Part shown: in pieces, positions 27,982 to 37,402 of the stretch
Position numbering within the stretch: the stretch's first letter is position 1
How the letters are laid out: every line of letters begins with the position of its first letter
NCBI RefSeq assembly: GCF_000931465.1
Contig: NZ_CP010892.1
Span: forward strand, 1,488,001 to 1,552,000
From: Pseudomonas sp. MRSN 12121
Lineage (GTDB): Bacteria; Pseudomonadota; Gammaproteobacteria; Pseudomonadales; Pseudomonadaceae
DNA length: 64,000 nt
Reading direction: 5' to 3'
Program-made: the position numbers and the translations under genes
The notes under the pieces: model-generated
The model's input: only the letters and a program-made list of their open reading frames with translations
Told to the model about the DNA's origin: nothing
Database searches by the model: none

Positions 27982-29139
27982 ATGGCGGGCGCGGTCTTTC
28001 CCTGGCGTGAAGGCAATCGTTTCGAGTTGCTGATCGACGGTCCGAGTTTCTTCCCTCGGATGCTGGTGGCGATTGCCCGTGCCCGTGAGCAGGTGGAACT
28101 GGAGCTGTACCTGGTGGAGGCCGGCGCCTGCGCCGAGGCGATGGTCCAGGCCCTGACCCAGGCCGCCGAGCGCGGGGTGCGGGTACGGTGCCTGTTCGAC
28201 GACTACGGCAGCCTGGCTTTCACCCTCGGCCTGCGCCAGCGCCTGACAGGCGCCGGAGTCGAACTGCGTTTCTACAATCGCTTGAGCTGGCGTCGTGGCG
28301 TGCGCAACCTGTATCGCGACCACCGCAAACTGCTGCTGGTGGACCAGGAGCTGGCGGTGGTCGGCGGCACCGGGGTCACCGACGAATTCTGGAACCCGCT
28401 GCAAGACAGTTGCGACTGGCATGAGGTGATGGTGGAGATCAGCGGCCCGCTGGTGCTCGACTGGCAATTGCTGTTCGACCGGCAGTGGATCGCCAACCGT
28501 CGTCGCACCGCCTGGAAACCGGCCTCTCACTTCGGCCTGCCACGCTTGCCGCGGGTGCCGGCCCAGGGGGAGGGCATGGGCCGGGTGGCCTACGCCGACG
28601 CCCGGCAACACCGCGACATCCTGCAATCGCTGGTGCGCGCGCTGAACAGCGGGCAACGGCGGATCTGGCTGGCGACCCCGTATTTCCTGCCGACCTGGAA
28701 GGTCCGGCGCTCCCTGCGCCGCGCGGCAAGCCGTGGGGTGGACGTGCGGCTGCTGCTGACCGGGCCGCGTACCGATCATCCGTCGGTGCGCTATGCCGGG
28801 CACCGGTATTACCCGCGCCTGCTGCGGGCCGGGGTGCGGATCTTCGAATACCAGCCGCGTTTCCTGCACCTGAAGATGGTGCTGATCGATGATTGGGTGA
28901 GCATTGGCTCGTGCAACTTCGATCACTGGAACCTGCGCTTCAACCTCGAGGCCAACCTCGAGGCCCTCGACCTGCCGCTGACCGACACGGTGGCCGCGAG
29001 CTTCCTCGCCGATTTCGAGCAGAGCCAGGAAGTCAGCCTCGAAGCCTGGAAGAACCGCCCACTATGGCGGCGAATCAAGCAACGGATCTGGGGCTGGGTC
29101 GACCGGCTGGTGGTGAACCTGCTGGATCGCCGCGACTGA
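27982..29139 (+). CDS. clsB: Cardiolipin synthase B-type phospholipase D family protein
   Basis: 385 residues. Two HKD motifs: HRKLLLVD (His 114, Lys 116, Asp 121) with GGTGV after it, and HLKMVLIDDWVSIGSCNFDHWNLRFNLEANL near residues 297-327. There is no N-terminal membrane segment, as in ClsB (YbhO) rather than ClsA. Such enzymes make cardiolipin from phosphatidylglycerol and another phospholipid. The symbol is given by type; the donor lipid is not certain. Confidence 0.88.
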   Translation: MAGAVFPWREGNRFELLIDGPSFFPRMLVAIARAREQVELELYLVEAGACAEAMVQALTQAAERGVRVRCLFDDYGSLAFTLGLRQRLTGAGVELRFYNRLSWRRGVRNLYRDHRKLLLVDQELAVVGGTGVTDEFWNPLQDSCDWHEVMVEISGPLVLDWQLLFDRQWIANRRRTAWKPASHFGLPRLPRVPAQGEGMGRVAYADARQHRDILQSLVRALNSGQRRIWLATPYFLPTWKVRRSLRRAASRGVDVRLLLTGPRTDHPSVRYAGHRYYPRLLRAGVRIFEYQPRFLHLKMVLIDDWVSIGSCNFDHWNLRFNLEANLEALDLPLTDTVAASFLADFEQSQEVSLEAWKNRPLWRRIKQRIWGWVDRLVVNLLDRRD

Positions 29140-29141
29140 AC

Positions 29142-29224
29142 CTGTAGGAGCCAGCTTGCTGGCGATGCGGGCAACGCGGTGGTTCAGGCGGACCGCTATC
29201 GCGGGCAAGCCTCGCTCCTACAGG
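29142..29224. repeat. REP doublet
   Basis: TGTAGGAGCCAGCTTGCTGG... and ...CGCGGGCAAGCCTCGCTCCT (both ends of the unit) form an inverted pair of the main family, with slightly diverged arms. First of two units between clsB and bglX. Confidence 0.88.
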
Positions 29225-29289
29225 GGGCGGGGTGGTGTCAGGGAAATCGCCATCGCAGGCCGCTCCCCATTACCCGCCAGGCCCGGCTT

Positions 29290-29373
29290 CTGTAGGAGCC
29301 AAGCTTGCTGGCGATGCTGGTTACGCGGTGGGTCAGGTGGATCGCTATCGCGGGCAAGCCTCGCTCCTACAGG
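29290..29373. repeat. REP doublet
   Basis: Second copy of the same two-arm unit, about 150 bases after the first. Its interior (GATGCTGGTTACGCGGTGGG) resembles that of the first unit, so the two are a tandem duplication. Confidence 0.88.
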
Positions 29374-29397
29374 GTGGGAGCGAGGCTGCGGGGAGGG

Positions 29398-31719
29398 TTA
29401 CAGCAGTTCGAAGCTCTGTTGCTTGACGTCCTGGGAGTCCAGGCCGATCTCGACCTTGAATTCGCCCGGTTCCGCGGCGTACTTGAGCTGGGTGTTGTAG
29501 AACTTCAGGTCGTCCTCGCTGATGCTGAAGCGGATCACCTTCTGTTCGCCGGCCTTGAGCTGCACTTTCTGGAAGTTCTTCAGTTCCTTGATCGGGCGGA
29601 TCATGGAGCCGGCGACGTCCTGGATGTACAGCTGCACCACGGTTTCGCCGTCGCGCTTGCCGGTGTTCTTCAGGGTCACGCTGGCATCGAGCTTGCCGCT
29701 CCTGTTCAGCGTGGTCGACGACAAGGCCATGTCCGAAAGGCTGAACGTGGTGTAGCTCAGGCCATAGCCGAACGGAAACAGCGGGCCGGTGGTGTCGTCG
29801 AAATACTGCGAGGTGTAGTTGCCCGGCTTGCCCGGGGTGAAAGGCCGGCCAACGGTCAGGTGGTTGTAGTAGGTCGGGATCTGCCCCACCGAACGCGGGA
29901 AGGTGATCGGCAGCTTGCCGGACGGGTTGTAGTCGCCGAACAGCACGTCGGCGATGGCGTTGCCGCCTTCGGTGCCGCTGAACCAGGTTTCCAGGATTGC
30001 GTCGGCCTGTTGGTTCTCTTCGAGCAGCGACAGCGGCCGGCCGTTCATCAGCACCAGCACCAGCGGCTTGCCGGTGGCCTTGAGGGCCTTGATCAGCTCG
30101 CGCTGGCTGGCCGGAATATGCAGGTCGGTACGGCTGGAGGATTCGTGGGACATGCCACGCGATTCACCCACCGCGGCCACCACCACGTCAGCCTGTTGCG
30201 CGGCCTTCACTGCCTCGTCGATCAGTTGCTGGGCCGGACGCGGATCGTCCACCACTTCCGGGGCATCGAAGTTGAGGAAGTTCAGGTAGTCGACCACCGC
30301 CTTGTCGGCGGTGATGTTCGAGCCGCGGGCATAGATCAGCTGTGCCTGGTCGCCCAGGGCGCGGCTCATGCCGTCGTACAGGGTGACCGATTGCGCCGGC
30401 ACGCCGGCGGCGGCCCAGCTGCCCATCATGTCGATCGGCGCCTTGGCCAGCGGGCCGACCAGGGCGATCTTGCCGGTTTTCTTCAGCGGCAGGGTGTCGT
30501 TGGCGTTTTTCAGCAGCACCAGGCTACGGCGCGCCACATCGCGGGCGTCGCTGCGGTGCAGGCGGCTTTCGGCGTTGGTGTCGGCCGGGTCCTGCTCGGC
30601 CTTGCCGATGCGCAGGTACGGGTCGGCGAACAGGCCCATGTCGTACTTGGCGGCCAGCACTTCCCGCACGGCGTTGTCCAGGTCGCGCTGGCTGACGTCG
30701 CCGGACTTCAGCAGCCCCGGCAATTCCTTGGCGTACAGCGAGTCGTTCATGCTCATGTCGATGCCGGCCTTGATCGCCAGCTTGGCCGCTTCGCGACCGT
30801 CCTTGGCGACGCCATGGCGCATCAGCTCGACGATGGCGCCGTGGTCGCTCACCGCCAGGCCCTTGAAGCCCCACTCCTTGCGCAGCAGGTCGTTCATCAG
30901 CCAGGTGTTGGAAGTGGCCGGCACGCCGTTGATCGAGTTCAGCGCCACCATGACCCCGCCGGCACCGGCGTCGATCGCCGCACGGTAGGGCGGCAGGTAG
31001 TCCTGGTACATCTTCACCGGGCTCATGTCGACGACGTTGTAGTCGCGGCCGCCTTCCACCGCGCCGTACAGGGCGAAGTGCTTGACGCTGGCCATGATGC
31101 TGTCGGCGTTCTTCGGGCTGTCGCCCTGGTAGGCCTTGACCATCACCTTGGCGATGCGCGAGACCAGGTAGGTGTCTTCGCCGAAGCCTTCGGAGGTGCG
31201 GCCCCAGCGCGGGTCGCGGGAGATGTCGACCATCGGCGCGAAGGTGATGTCCAGGCTGTCGGCGGCAGCTTCCCGGGCGGCGACGCGCCCGGAGCGACCG
31301 ATGGCGTCCATGTCCCAGCTCGACGCCAGGGCCAGGGGAATCGGGAAAATCGTGCGGTGGCCGTGGATCACGTCGTAGGCGAAGAACATCGGGATCTTCA
31401 GCCGGCTGCGCATGGCCGCGTCCTGCATCGGCCGGTTTTCCGGGCGGGTGATGGAGTTGAACGTGCCGCCGATGCGGCCGGCGGCGATTTCCTTGCGGAT
31501 CATCTCGCGGGGCATTTCCGGCCCGATGCTGATCAGGCGCAACTGGCCGATCTTTTCATCGAGGGTCATCTGCTTGAGCAGGTTGTCGATAAAGGCGTCC
31601 TTGTTCTGCAGGACCGCCGCGGAAAAGGGTTTCTCCTGGGCCGGCGCCGTGACGGTGGCGGCGAGGGCAGGGTGACTGGCCAGGCTGACCAGCAGCCCCA
31701 GCAAACACAGCTTCTTCAT
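29398..31719 (-). CDS. bglX: Periplasmic beta-glucosidase, glycoside hydrolase family 3
   Basis: 773 residues, near E. coli BglX (765). Signal peptide MKKLCLLGLLVSLASHPALA. GH3 N-domain with nucleophile Asp in GFKGLAVSDHGA, substrate loop KHFALYGAVEGGRDYN, the C-domain (AVGESRGMSHESSSRTDLHIP) and the fibronectin-III-like end (FPFGYGLSYTTFSLSD). It hydrolyses beta-glucosides in the periplasm. Stand-alone and flanked by REP units. Confidence 0.95.
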   Translation of the reverse strand: MKKLCLLGLLVSLASHPALAATVTAPAQEKPFSAAVLQNKDAFIDNLLKQMTLDEKIGQLRLISIGPEMPREMIRKEIAAGRIGGTFNSITRPENRPMQDAAMRSRLKIPMFFAYDVIHGHRTIFPIPLALASSWDMDAIGRSGRVAAREAAADSLDITFAPMVDISRDPRWGRTSEGFGEDTYLVSRIAKVMVKAYQGDSPKNADSIMASVKHFALYGAVEGGRDYNVVDMSPVKMYQDYLPPYRAAIDAGAGGVMVALNSINGVPATSNTWLMNDLLRKEWGFKGLAVSDHGAIVELMRHGVAKDGREAAKLAIKAGIDMSMNDSLYAKELPGLLKSGDVSQRDLDNAVREVLAAKYDMGLFADPYLRIGKAEQDPADTNAESRLHRSDARDVARRSLVLLKNANDTLPLKKTGKIALVGPLAKAPIDMMGSWAAAGVPAQSVTLYDGMSRALGDQAQLIYARGSNITADKAVVDYLNFLNFDAPEVVDDPRPAQQLIDEAVKAAQQADVVVAAVGESRGMSHESSSRTDLHIPASQRELIKALKATGKPLVLVLMNGRPLSLLEENQQADAILETWFSGTEGGNAIADVLFGDYNPSGKLPITFPRSVGQIPTYYNHLTVGRPFTPGKPGNYTSQYFDDTTGPLFPFGYGLSYTTFSLSDMALSSTTLNRSGKLDASVTLKNTGKRDGETVVQLYIQDVAGSMIRPIKELKNFQKVQLKAGEQKVIRFSISEDDLKFYNTQLKYAAEPGEFKVEIGLDSQDVKQQSFELL

Positions 31720-31985
31720 GAATATTGTTCTCTAGGGCCTGAAACGGACGCGCTATGGGCGCATCGGGGGGCCAAAAATTAGGGAGCGGCTCATAACGGA
31801 ACGACTATTGTTGTTCGGATAAATGCAGCACACTTCTGAACTCTTTTTTCTGAACTCTTTTTCGTGCTGGGCATCTTTTAGCCGATTGGCTCGATGCATT
31901 CCAGTCGCAACGGCAGATTATGCCCGATGCATCCGGCTGAAGGGCCACAGGTTCAATTCCATTGGTTGCAAGGAGCGTCACCACG

Positions 31986-32594
31986 ATGAACGTACGACAA
32001 AGCCTGCGCTCGAGCTGGCCGGTCATGGCATTGCTGCTGCTCGGCAGCTTGCTGAGCGGTTGCGGCATCAACAACATCCCGACCCTCGACGAACAGGCCA
32101 AGGCGGCCTGGGGCCAGGTACAGAACCAGTACCAGCGCCGTGCCGACCTGATCCCCAACCTGGTGGAGACGGTCAAGGGCTACGCCAAGCACGAGCAGGA
32201 GACCCTGACCGCGGTGATCGAGGCGCGGGCCAAGGCGACCTCGATCCAGGTCGATGCCAATACCCTGGACAACCCGGAAAAACTCAAGCAGTTCCAGCAG
32301 GCCCAGGACCAGCTGAGCGGTGCCCTGAGCCGGCTGATGGTGGTCTCCGAGCGCTATCCGGACCTCAAGGCCAACCAGAACTTCCTGGCTTTGCAGTCGC
32401 AGCTCGAAGGCACCGAGAATCGCATTGCTGTGGCCCGGCGCGACTTCATCCTCGCGGTGCAGAAGTACAACACCGAGATCCGAACTTTCCCCGGCCGCCT
32501 GTGGCACAGCGTGATGTACAGCAACCTGCCGGTGCGCGAGACCTTCGAGGCCACCACCCCCGGTGCCGACAAGGCGCCGGAAGTGAAGTTCTGA
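31986..32594 (+). CDS. lemA: LemA family lipoprotein
   Basis: 202 residues from the ATG at 31986 with AGGAG ahead of it. Lipobox LLSGC with Cys 26, then the LemA helical core (IPTLDEQAKAAWGQVQNQYQRRADLIPNLVETVKGYAKHEQETL and FPGRLWHSVM). It is an all-helical periplasm-facing membrane protein. Two TPM-domain genes follow; lemA and TPM genes are often paired. The molecular function is not settled. Confidence 0.92.
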   Translation: MNVRQSLRSSWPVMALLLLGSLLSGCGINNIPTLDEQAKAAWGQVQNQYQRRADLIPNLVETVKGYAKHEQETLTAVIEARAKATSIQVDANTLDNPEKLKQFQQAQDQLSGALSRLMVVSERYPDLKANQNFLALQSQLEGTENRIAVARRDFILAVQKYNTEIRTFPGRLWHSVMYSNLPVRETFEATTPGADKAPEVKF

Positions 32595-32664
32595 TCGAGC
32601 GCCAGCCCTGGGCCGCGCGTGCGGCCACGGGGCACGGCCCGGCGTTACCACGGATGAGGTTCCA

Positions 32665-33423
32665 ATGCGCGTGTTGAGAGTTGGCCTGGTGCTGTTGCTC
32701 TGGGTGTTGGCGATAACGGCCCAGGCCGAGCTGAAGTTCCCGGCGCTGAGCGGGCGGGTGGTGGACAACGCCCAGATGATCGAGCCGGCGGTGCGCCAGC
32801 AACTGACCCAGGAGCTGGCCTCCCACGAACAGGCCACCGGCGAGCAGGTGGTGGTCGTGACCCTGCCGGACCTGCAGGGCACCAGCATCGAGGATTTCGG
32901 TTATCAGCTGGGGCGCTACTGGGGCATCGGCCAGAAGGACAAGAACAACGGCGCGTTGTTGATCGTCGCCCGCGACGATCGCAAGCTGCGCATCGAAGTC
33001 GGCTATGGCCTGGAAGATCGCCTGACCGACGCGCAGAGTGCGGTGATCATCCATCAGGTCATCACCCCGGCCTTCAAGGCCGGCAATTTCAGCAAGGGCA
33101 TCAGCGACGGTGTGTCGGCCATGCTGCTGGTGCTGGGCGGCAATCCGCTGGATGAGCCGAGCGCGGCCTATGCCGGCGGCGAGCGCGGCGCTGATTTTTT
33201 CGAGCGCCATCCCGGCGTCCTGGTGTTCCTGGTGCTGCTGTTCATCGTGACGATTTTCGTCTGCCAGATGCTCGGTATCCTGCCCAGCGGTGGAGGGCGT
33301 GGCGGTTCCGGAGGCTTTGGCGGAGGCGGCTTCGGGGGCGGCGGTTTTGGCGGCTCCGGCGGTGGGGGCTTCAGCGGCGGCGGTGGTAGCTTTGGCGGCG
33401 GCGGATCGTCAGGCGGCTGGTGA
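32665..33423 (+). CDS. TPM-domain protein with glycine-rich tail (YgcG type)
   Basis: 252 residues. Signal peptide (VLLLWVLAITAQA), TPM/TLP18.3 domain from about residue 25 to 160 (GRVVDNAQMIEP, GEQVVVVTLPDLQG, LLIVARDDRKLRIEVGYGLE), one membrane helix (VLVFLVLLFIVTIFVCQML) and a low-complexity Gly/Ser/Phe tail of roughly 45 residues. Some TPM domains act in photosystem repair in plants; the bacterial role is unknown. Lies 70 bases after lemA. Confidence 0.9.
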   Translation: MRVLRVGLVLLLWVLAITAQAELKFPALSGRVVDNAQMIEPAVRQQLTQELASHEQATGEQVVVVTLPDLQGTSIEDFGYQLGRYWGIGQKDKNNGALLIVARDDRKLRIEVGYGLEDRLTDAQSAVIIHQVITPAFKAGNFSKGISDGVSAMLLVLGGNPLDEPSAAYAGGERGADFFERHPGVLVFLVLLFIVTIFVCQMLGILPSGGGRGGSGGFGGGGFGGGGFGGSGGGGFSGGGGSFGGGGSSGGW

Positions 33424-33450
33424 TAAGAATAATGATGAACAGAGGAAGAC

Positions 33451-34068
33451 ATGGCACTACTGAGTGAGTACGAACAACGGCAGGTCGCCGAGGCGATCGC
33501 CCGGGTCGAGCAGCAGACCGATGCCGAGCTGGTCACCGTGCTGGCCGCCCGCGCCGACGACTACGCCTATATCCCGTTGCTCTGGGCCAGCCTGCTGGCG
33601 CTGATCGTGCCGGGCGTGGTGCATTACGCCACCGGCTGGCTGAACATGCACCTGTTGTTGTTGGTGCAATGGGCGACCTTTATCGTGCTCTGCCTGGTGT
33701 TTCGCCTTCCGCGGATCACCACCCGCCTGATTCCGCGCTCGGTACGCCACTGGCGCGCCTCGAACCTGGCCCGCCGCCAGTTTCTCGAACAGAACCTGCA
33801 CCACACCGTCGGCGGCACCGGAATGCTGATCTTCGTCTGCGAAGCGGAGCGCTATGTGGAGATCTTGGTGGACGAGGGCATCTCCCGGCGGCTCGACGAC
33901 AAGAGCTGGGACGCCATCGTCCAGGCCTTCACCCGGCAAGTGAAGCAAGGGCAGACCCTGCAAGGGTTCCTCAGCTGCATCGAGGCCTGTGGCGAGCTGC
34001 TCAAGGTGCATGTGCCGGTGACCCAGGTGCGCAACGAACTGCCCAATCGCCTGGTGGTCCTGGGCTGA
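33451..34068 (+). CDS. Second TPM-domain membrane protein
   Basis: 205 residues. The TPM-like half starts at LLSEYEQRQVAEAIARVEQQTDAELVTVLAARADDY. Two membrane segments follow (YIPLLWASLLALIVPGVVHY and LLLLVQWATFIVLCLVF). The second half contains RYVEILVDEGISRRLDDKSWDAIVQAF, characteristic of the family. No signal peptide. 27 bases after the first TPM gene, so lemA and both TPM genes are one unit, probably a membrane-surface complex. Confidence 0.88.
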   Translation: MALLSEYEQRQVAEAIARVEQQTDAELVTVLAARADDYAYIPLLWASLLALIVPGVVHYATGWLNMHLLLLVQWATFIVLCLVFRLPRITTRLIPRSVRHWRASNLARRQFLEQNLHHTVGGTGMLIFVCEAERYVEILVDEGISRRLDDKSWDAIVQAFTRQVKQGQTLQGFLSCIEACGELLKVHVPVTQVRNELPNRLVVLG

Positions 34069-34200
34069 GCCCGTTGCTGCAGGCGTCTCCCCTGGAATTC
34101 TGTACCGCCGGGTAAATTACTCCGTGCCCCGGCGGGCCATCCCCCCTAAAATACCCGCCATTCCCCGATTCACCCCCGCACCGCCCGAGGCGCCTCTTAC

Positions 34201-35418
34201 ATGTCTGCAACCGCAACCCCTGCCAGCCTCGCGCCGGATCATCACGCGCAGTTTCTCGAACTGCTGGACACCAGCCTGGCGCAGAATGCCTTTATCAAGC
34301 TGGTGCTGGCCAAGCACGTGGGAACCGAGGCGGACCTGCAGCGGATCATCATCAAGCAAGTGACGGTCAAGGAGCAGGCGTGCCTGTCCTTCGTCTACCG
34401 CTACAAGACCCGCGACATTACCAAGAACCTCCCCCTCGCCGAGGGCGTGGCGCTGATCGCCGGGCTGCTGCCGGCGTCGTTCAAGAACGCCCACCTGCTG
34501 TCGCTCACCGATGAGGTGCAGCTCGAATACAGCAAGAAAGGCAAAAGCTCGCTGTTCAAGGGCAAGGCCCAGCAGCAGCGCGAGGTGCCGTCGGCCGAGC
34601 ACAACCGCGAGAAGAACCGCTACCTGGAGCTGAGCCGGCCGTTCCTCACCGACCTGGGCGTCACCAACAAGCAGCACGAGCTGATCCCGGCGATGTCGCG
34701 CAAGTGGAAGCAGATCAACAAGTTCATCGAGGTGTTCAGCCATGCGCTGAGTACTTCGCCGATCGATCTGCAGCAGCCGGTGCGGGTGGCGGACTTCGGC
34801 TCCGGCAAGGGCTACCTGACCTTCGCCATCCACGACTACCTGTGCAACACCTTGCAGGCCCAAGGGCAGGTGACCGGCGTGGAGCTGCGCGAAGACATGG
34901 TGACCCTGTGCAATGCCGCCGCGGCGCGCCTTGCGCATCGGGGCCTGGAATTCAAATGCGGCGATGTGCGCAGCGTGGCGCCGAGCGAGCTGGACGTGAT
35001 GATCGCCCTGCATGCCTGCGATATCGCCACCGACTACGCGATCCACACCGGGATTCGTTCCGGCGCGTCGATCATCATGTGCTCGCCGTGCTGTCACAAG
35101 CAGATCCGCCCGCAGATGCAGAGCCCGGCGCTGCTCAAGCCGATGCTGCAATACGGCCTGCACCTGGGACAGCAGGCGGAGATGGTCACCGACAGCCTGC
35201 GCGCGCTGTTCCTCGAAGCCTGTGGCTACGAGACCAAGGTCTTCGAGTTCATCTCCCTGGAACACACCAACAAGAACAAGATGATCCTCGCGGTCAAGCG
35301 CGCCGAGCCCCAGGACCCGAGCCAGCTGCTGGCGAAGATCGGCGAGCTCAAGGCCTTCTACCACATCAGCGAGCACTGCCTGGAAACCCTGCTGCGGGCC
35401 GACGGCTACCTCGCCTGA
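34201..35418 (+). CDS. SAM-dependent methyltransferase, METTL25/RRNAD1-like
   Basis: 405 residues. SAM site VRVADFGSGKGYLTFAIHDYL near residues 196-216, ELREDMVTLCNAAAARL for the acidic ribose contact, and CSPCCHKQIRPQM near residue 297. The N-terminal ~170 residues are a separate domain found with this family (LPLAEGVALIAGLLPASFKNAHLLS). The target is not known; rRNA or tRNA is possible. Stands alone. Confidence 0.8.
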   Translation: MSATATPASLAPDHHAQFLELLDTSLAQNAFIKLVLAKHVGTEADLQRIIIKQVTVKEQACLSFVYRYKTRDITKNLPLAEGVALIAGLLPASFKNAHLLSLTDEVQLEYSKKGKSSLFKGKAQQQREVPSAEHNREKNRYLELSRPFLTDLGVTNKQHELIPAMSRKWKQINKFIEVFSHALSTSPIDLQQPVRVADFGSGKGYLTFAIHDYLCNTLQAQGQVTGVELREDMVTLCNAAAARLAHRGLEFKCGDVRSVAPSELDVMIALHACDIATDYAIHTGIRSGASIIMCSPCCHKQIRPQMQSPALLKPMLQYGLHLGQQAEMVTDSLRALFLEACGYETKVFEFISLEHTNKNKMILAVKRAEPQDPSQLLAKIGELKAFYHISEHCLETLLRADGYLA

Positions 35419-35430
35419 ACCCCCACGGCC

Positions 35431-35555
35431 CCTGTAGCCGCTGCCGCAGGCTGCGATCGGCACCGCAGGGGCCGCAAACCAGGCGACGCGGTGAGTCTGA
35501 TGAGGCCGGGATACCGCTCTGAACGCGGCCTGAACCTGGCGGCAGCGGCTACAGG
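35431..35555. repeat. Type 2 palindromic repeat spanning the EamA stop
   Basis: CCTGTAGCCGCTGCC at 35431-35445 and GGCAGCGGCTACAGG at 35541-35555 are a perfect 15-bp inverted pair around about 95 bases. The left arm continues as GCAGGCTGCGATCGG. The right arm holds the TAG stop of the minus-strand EamA gene at 35549-35551. Confidence 0.88.
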
Positions 35556-36442
35556 GCGCGCGCTGGCGCTGCTTGCCGCACTGCCGTCTTGCGCCCCAGC
35601 ATCACGGTGAGGATCACGCCCACGGCGAACAGCCAGGTGACCGGCTCCACCTGCTCGCCGAAGAACAGCGCCGAGAAGGCGATGGTGAAGAAGATTTGCA
35701 ACAGCTGGATCTGGCTGACCCGGGCGATGCCGCCCATGGCCAGCCCGGCGTACCAGGCGAAGAAACCGATGAACTGCGAAAACAGCGCCACATAGCCGAA
35801 GGCCCACCAGGTCTTCGCCGAGACTGCGCCCTGATGCTGTGCCGCCAGGTACCACACCGGGCCGATCAACAGCGGTGTCGACAGCACCAGTGCCCAGCAG
35901 ATCACCTGCCAGCCGCCCATTTCCCGGGCCAGCCGGCCGCCTTCGGCATAACCCAGGCCGCCGACCGCAATCGCCCCGAGCATCAGCAGGTCGCCGGCCT
36001 GGATACTGCCGGCGCCGCTGATCAGCGCATAACCCAACACCAGCGCACTGCCCAGCGCGGCGCAGCCCCAGAAGGCCCTGGACGGCCGCTCATGGGACAG
36101 CCACGCGGCATAGAGCGCCACGCACAAGGGTTGCAGGCCGTTGACCAGCGCGCCGTGGGACGCCGGCAGGGTCTGCATGGCCCAGGCCGACAGCACCGGA
36201 AAGCCCAGGATCACCCCGGCGATCACCAGGGAGAGACCCCTGAGCTGCTGCCAGGTCGGCCACCGTTCCCGGCGCCAGAGCAGCAGGATCGCCGCCGGAA
36301 TCGCCGCGAACAGCGCCCGTCCCAGGCCGTTGAGCAGCGGATGCAGTTCCTGCACCACGATGCGGGTGAAGGGCAGGGTCAGGCTGAAAATAACCACGCC
36401 GAGCAGGCCCAGGGCCATGCCGGTATTTTCACGGGAAGACAT
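35549..36442 (-). CDS. DMT superfamily EamA transporter
   Basis: 297 residues with about ten hydrophobic segments in two EamA repeats (MALGLLGVVIFSLTLPFTRIVVQELHPLLNGLGRALFAA, then MLGAIAVGGLGYAEGGRLAREMGGW). Probably exports amino acids or related metabolites. The last codons (APARAL) and the stop come from a type 2 repeat arm, so the natural C-terminus may have been changed by insertion of the repeat. Confidence 0.87.
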   Translation of the reverse strand: MSSRENTGMALGLLGVVIFSLTLPFTRIVVQELHPLLNGLGRALFAAIPAAILLLWRRERWPTWQQLRGLSLVIAGVILGFPVLSAWAMQTLPASHGALVNGLQPLCVALYAAWLSHERPSRAFWGCAALGSALVLGYALISGAGSIQAGDLLMLGAIAVGGLGYAEGGRLAREMGGWQVICWALVLSTPLLIGPVWYLAAQHQGAVSAKTWWAFGYVALFSQFIGFFAWYAGLAMGGIARVSQIQLLQIFFTIAFSALFFGEQVEPVTWLFAVGVILTVMLGRKTAVRQAAPARAL

Positions 36443-36560
36443 GATGGCGACCGTTTTCTTATAGGAAGGACAGGGGCATTCATCTAGCCATAAACCCTGC
36501 GCAGCGCCCTGTTACAGCTGTACGCAGAGTTGTCCGTACAGTTCGCCGGGCGCGCTTTTT

Positions 36561-36650
36561 TGTAGGAGCGAGGCTTGCCCGCGATCCAGGCAACGCGGAT
36601 TGCCAGACCCGCCGCGTCATCGTTCATCGCGGGCAAGCCTCGCTCCTACA
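36561..36650. repeat. REP doublet, perfect 25-bp arms
   Basis: Arms at 36561-36585 (TGTAGGAGCGAGGCTTGCCC...) and 36626-36650 are exact reverse complements. Located between the divergent EamA and DJ-1/PfpI genes, downstream of neither, so it lies in a promoter region rather than at a 3-prime end. Confidence 0.93.
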
Positions 36651-36744
36651 GAAGCATTGGGGGCGTAGTACCGGGTTATTACCCGGCATCGCCGATAAGG
36701 ACTACCTTGAACACTCCTGTTTTCCCTTGAAGAGGAGTTGTTCC

Positions 36745-37326
36745 ATGGCCGCGAAAAAGATCCTCATGCTGGTCGGCGACTACGTCGAAGACTATGAAGT
36801 GATGGTGCCGTTCCAGGCGCTGCTGATGGTCGGCCACACCGTGCATGCGGTGTGCCCCGACAAACAGGCCGGGCAGACCGTGCGCACGGCGATCCACGAC
36901 TTCGAGGGCGACCAGACCTACAGCGAAAAACCGGGCCATCAGTTCGCCCTGAACTTCGATTTCGCCAAGGTCGAGGCCGCCGATTACGACGCGCTGCTGA
37001 TCCCTGGCGGGCGCGCTCCGGAGTATCTGCGGCTGAACCAGAAAGTGCTGCAACTGGTGCAGGCCTTCGACCAGGCCGGCAAGCCGATCGCCGCGGTCTG
37101 CCATGGTGCGCAACTGCTGGCCGCGGCGGGCATTCTCGAAGGCCGCGAGTGCAGCGCCTACCCGGCCTGTGCGCCGGAGGTGCGCCTGGCTGGCGGGACC
37201 TACATCGATATCCCCGTGACGGACAGCCATGTCCAAGGCAATCTGGCGACGGCCCCGGCCTGGCCGGCGCATCCGAGCTGGCTGGCCGGTTTCCTCGGCC
37301 TGCTGGGCACCCGAATCACCTTGTAA
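36745..37326 (+). CDS. DJ-1/PfpI family protein
   Basis: 193 residues from the ATG at 36745 with AAGAGGAG ahead of it. Class I amidotransferase-like fold: [37 protein letters not shown] and the nucleophile elbow [14 protein letters not shown] with Cys and His. The family includes deglycases, proteases and chaperones; which applies is unknown. Followed by a small DNA-binding-like gene 76 bases on. Confidence 0.9.
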   Translation: MAAKKILMLVGDYVEDYEVMVPFQALLMVGHTVHAVCPDKQAGQTVRTAIHDFEGDQTYSEKPGHQFALNFDFAKVEAADYDALLIPGGRAPEYLRLNQKVLQLVQAFDQAGKPIAAVCHGAQLLAAAGILEGRECSAYPACAPEVRLAGGTYIDIPVTDSHVQGNLATAPAWPAHPSWLAGFLGLLGTRITL

Positions 37327-37402
37327 ACGAGTGCCGGGACGGCGCCGTGTTCCTGGCGGGACAGTGGCGCCGTCTGCCACCTTCCACTGCGGAGCGCCCG
37401 AT

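Noticed and set aside
29305..31782. Very long open frame on the plus strand opposite bglX (825 codons)
   Set aside because: It is the mirror of a clear GH3 glucosidase gene in a GC-rich genome, has no recognisable domain and is dominated by Gly, Ala, Val, Arg and His codons typical of antisense frames.
31834..31862. Short direct repeat CTGAACTCTTTT upstream of lemA
   Set aside because: Two copies only, in a T-rich patch; could be a promoter accident and gives no support for a named feature.
31938..31985. tRNA T-arm-like text GGTTCAATTCC upstream of lemA
   Set aside because: Only the loop resembles a tRNA; there is no acceptor stem, anticodon arm or CCA context.
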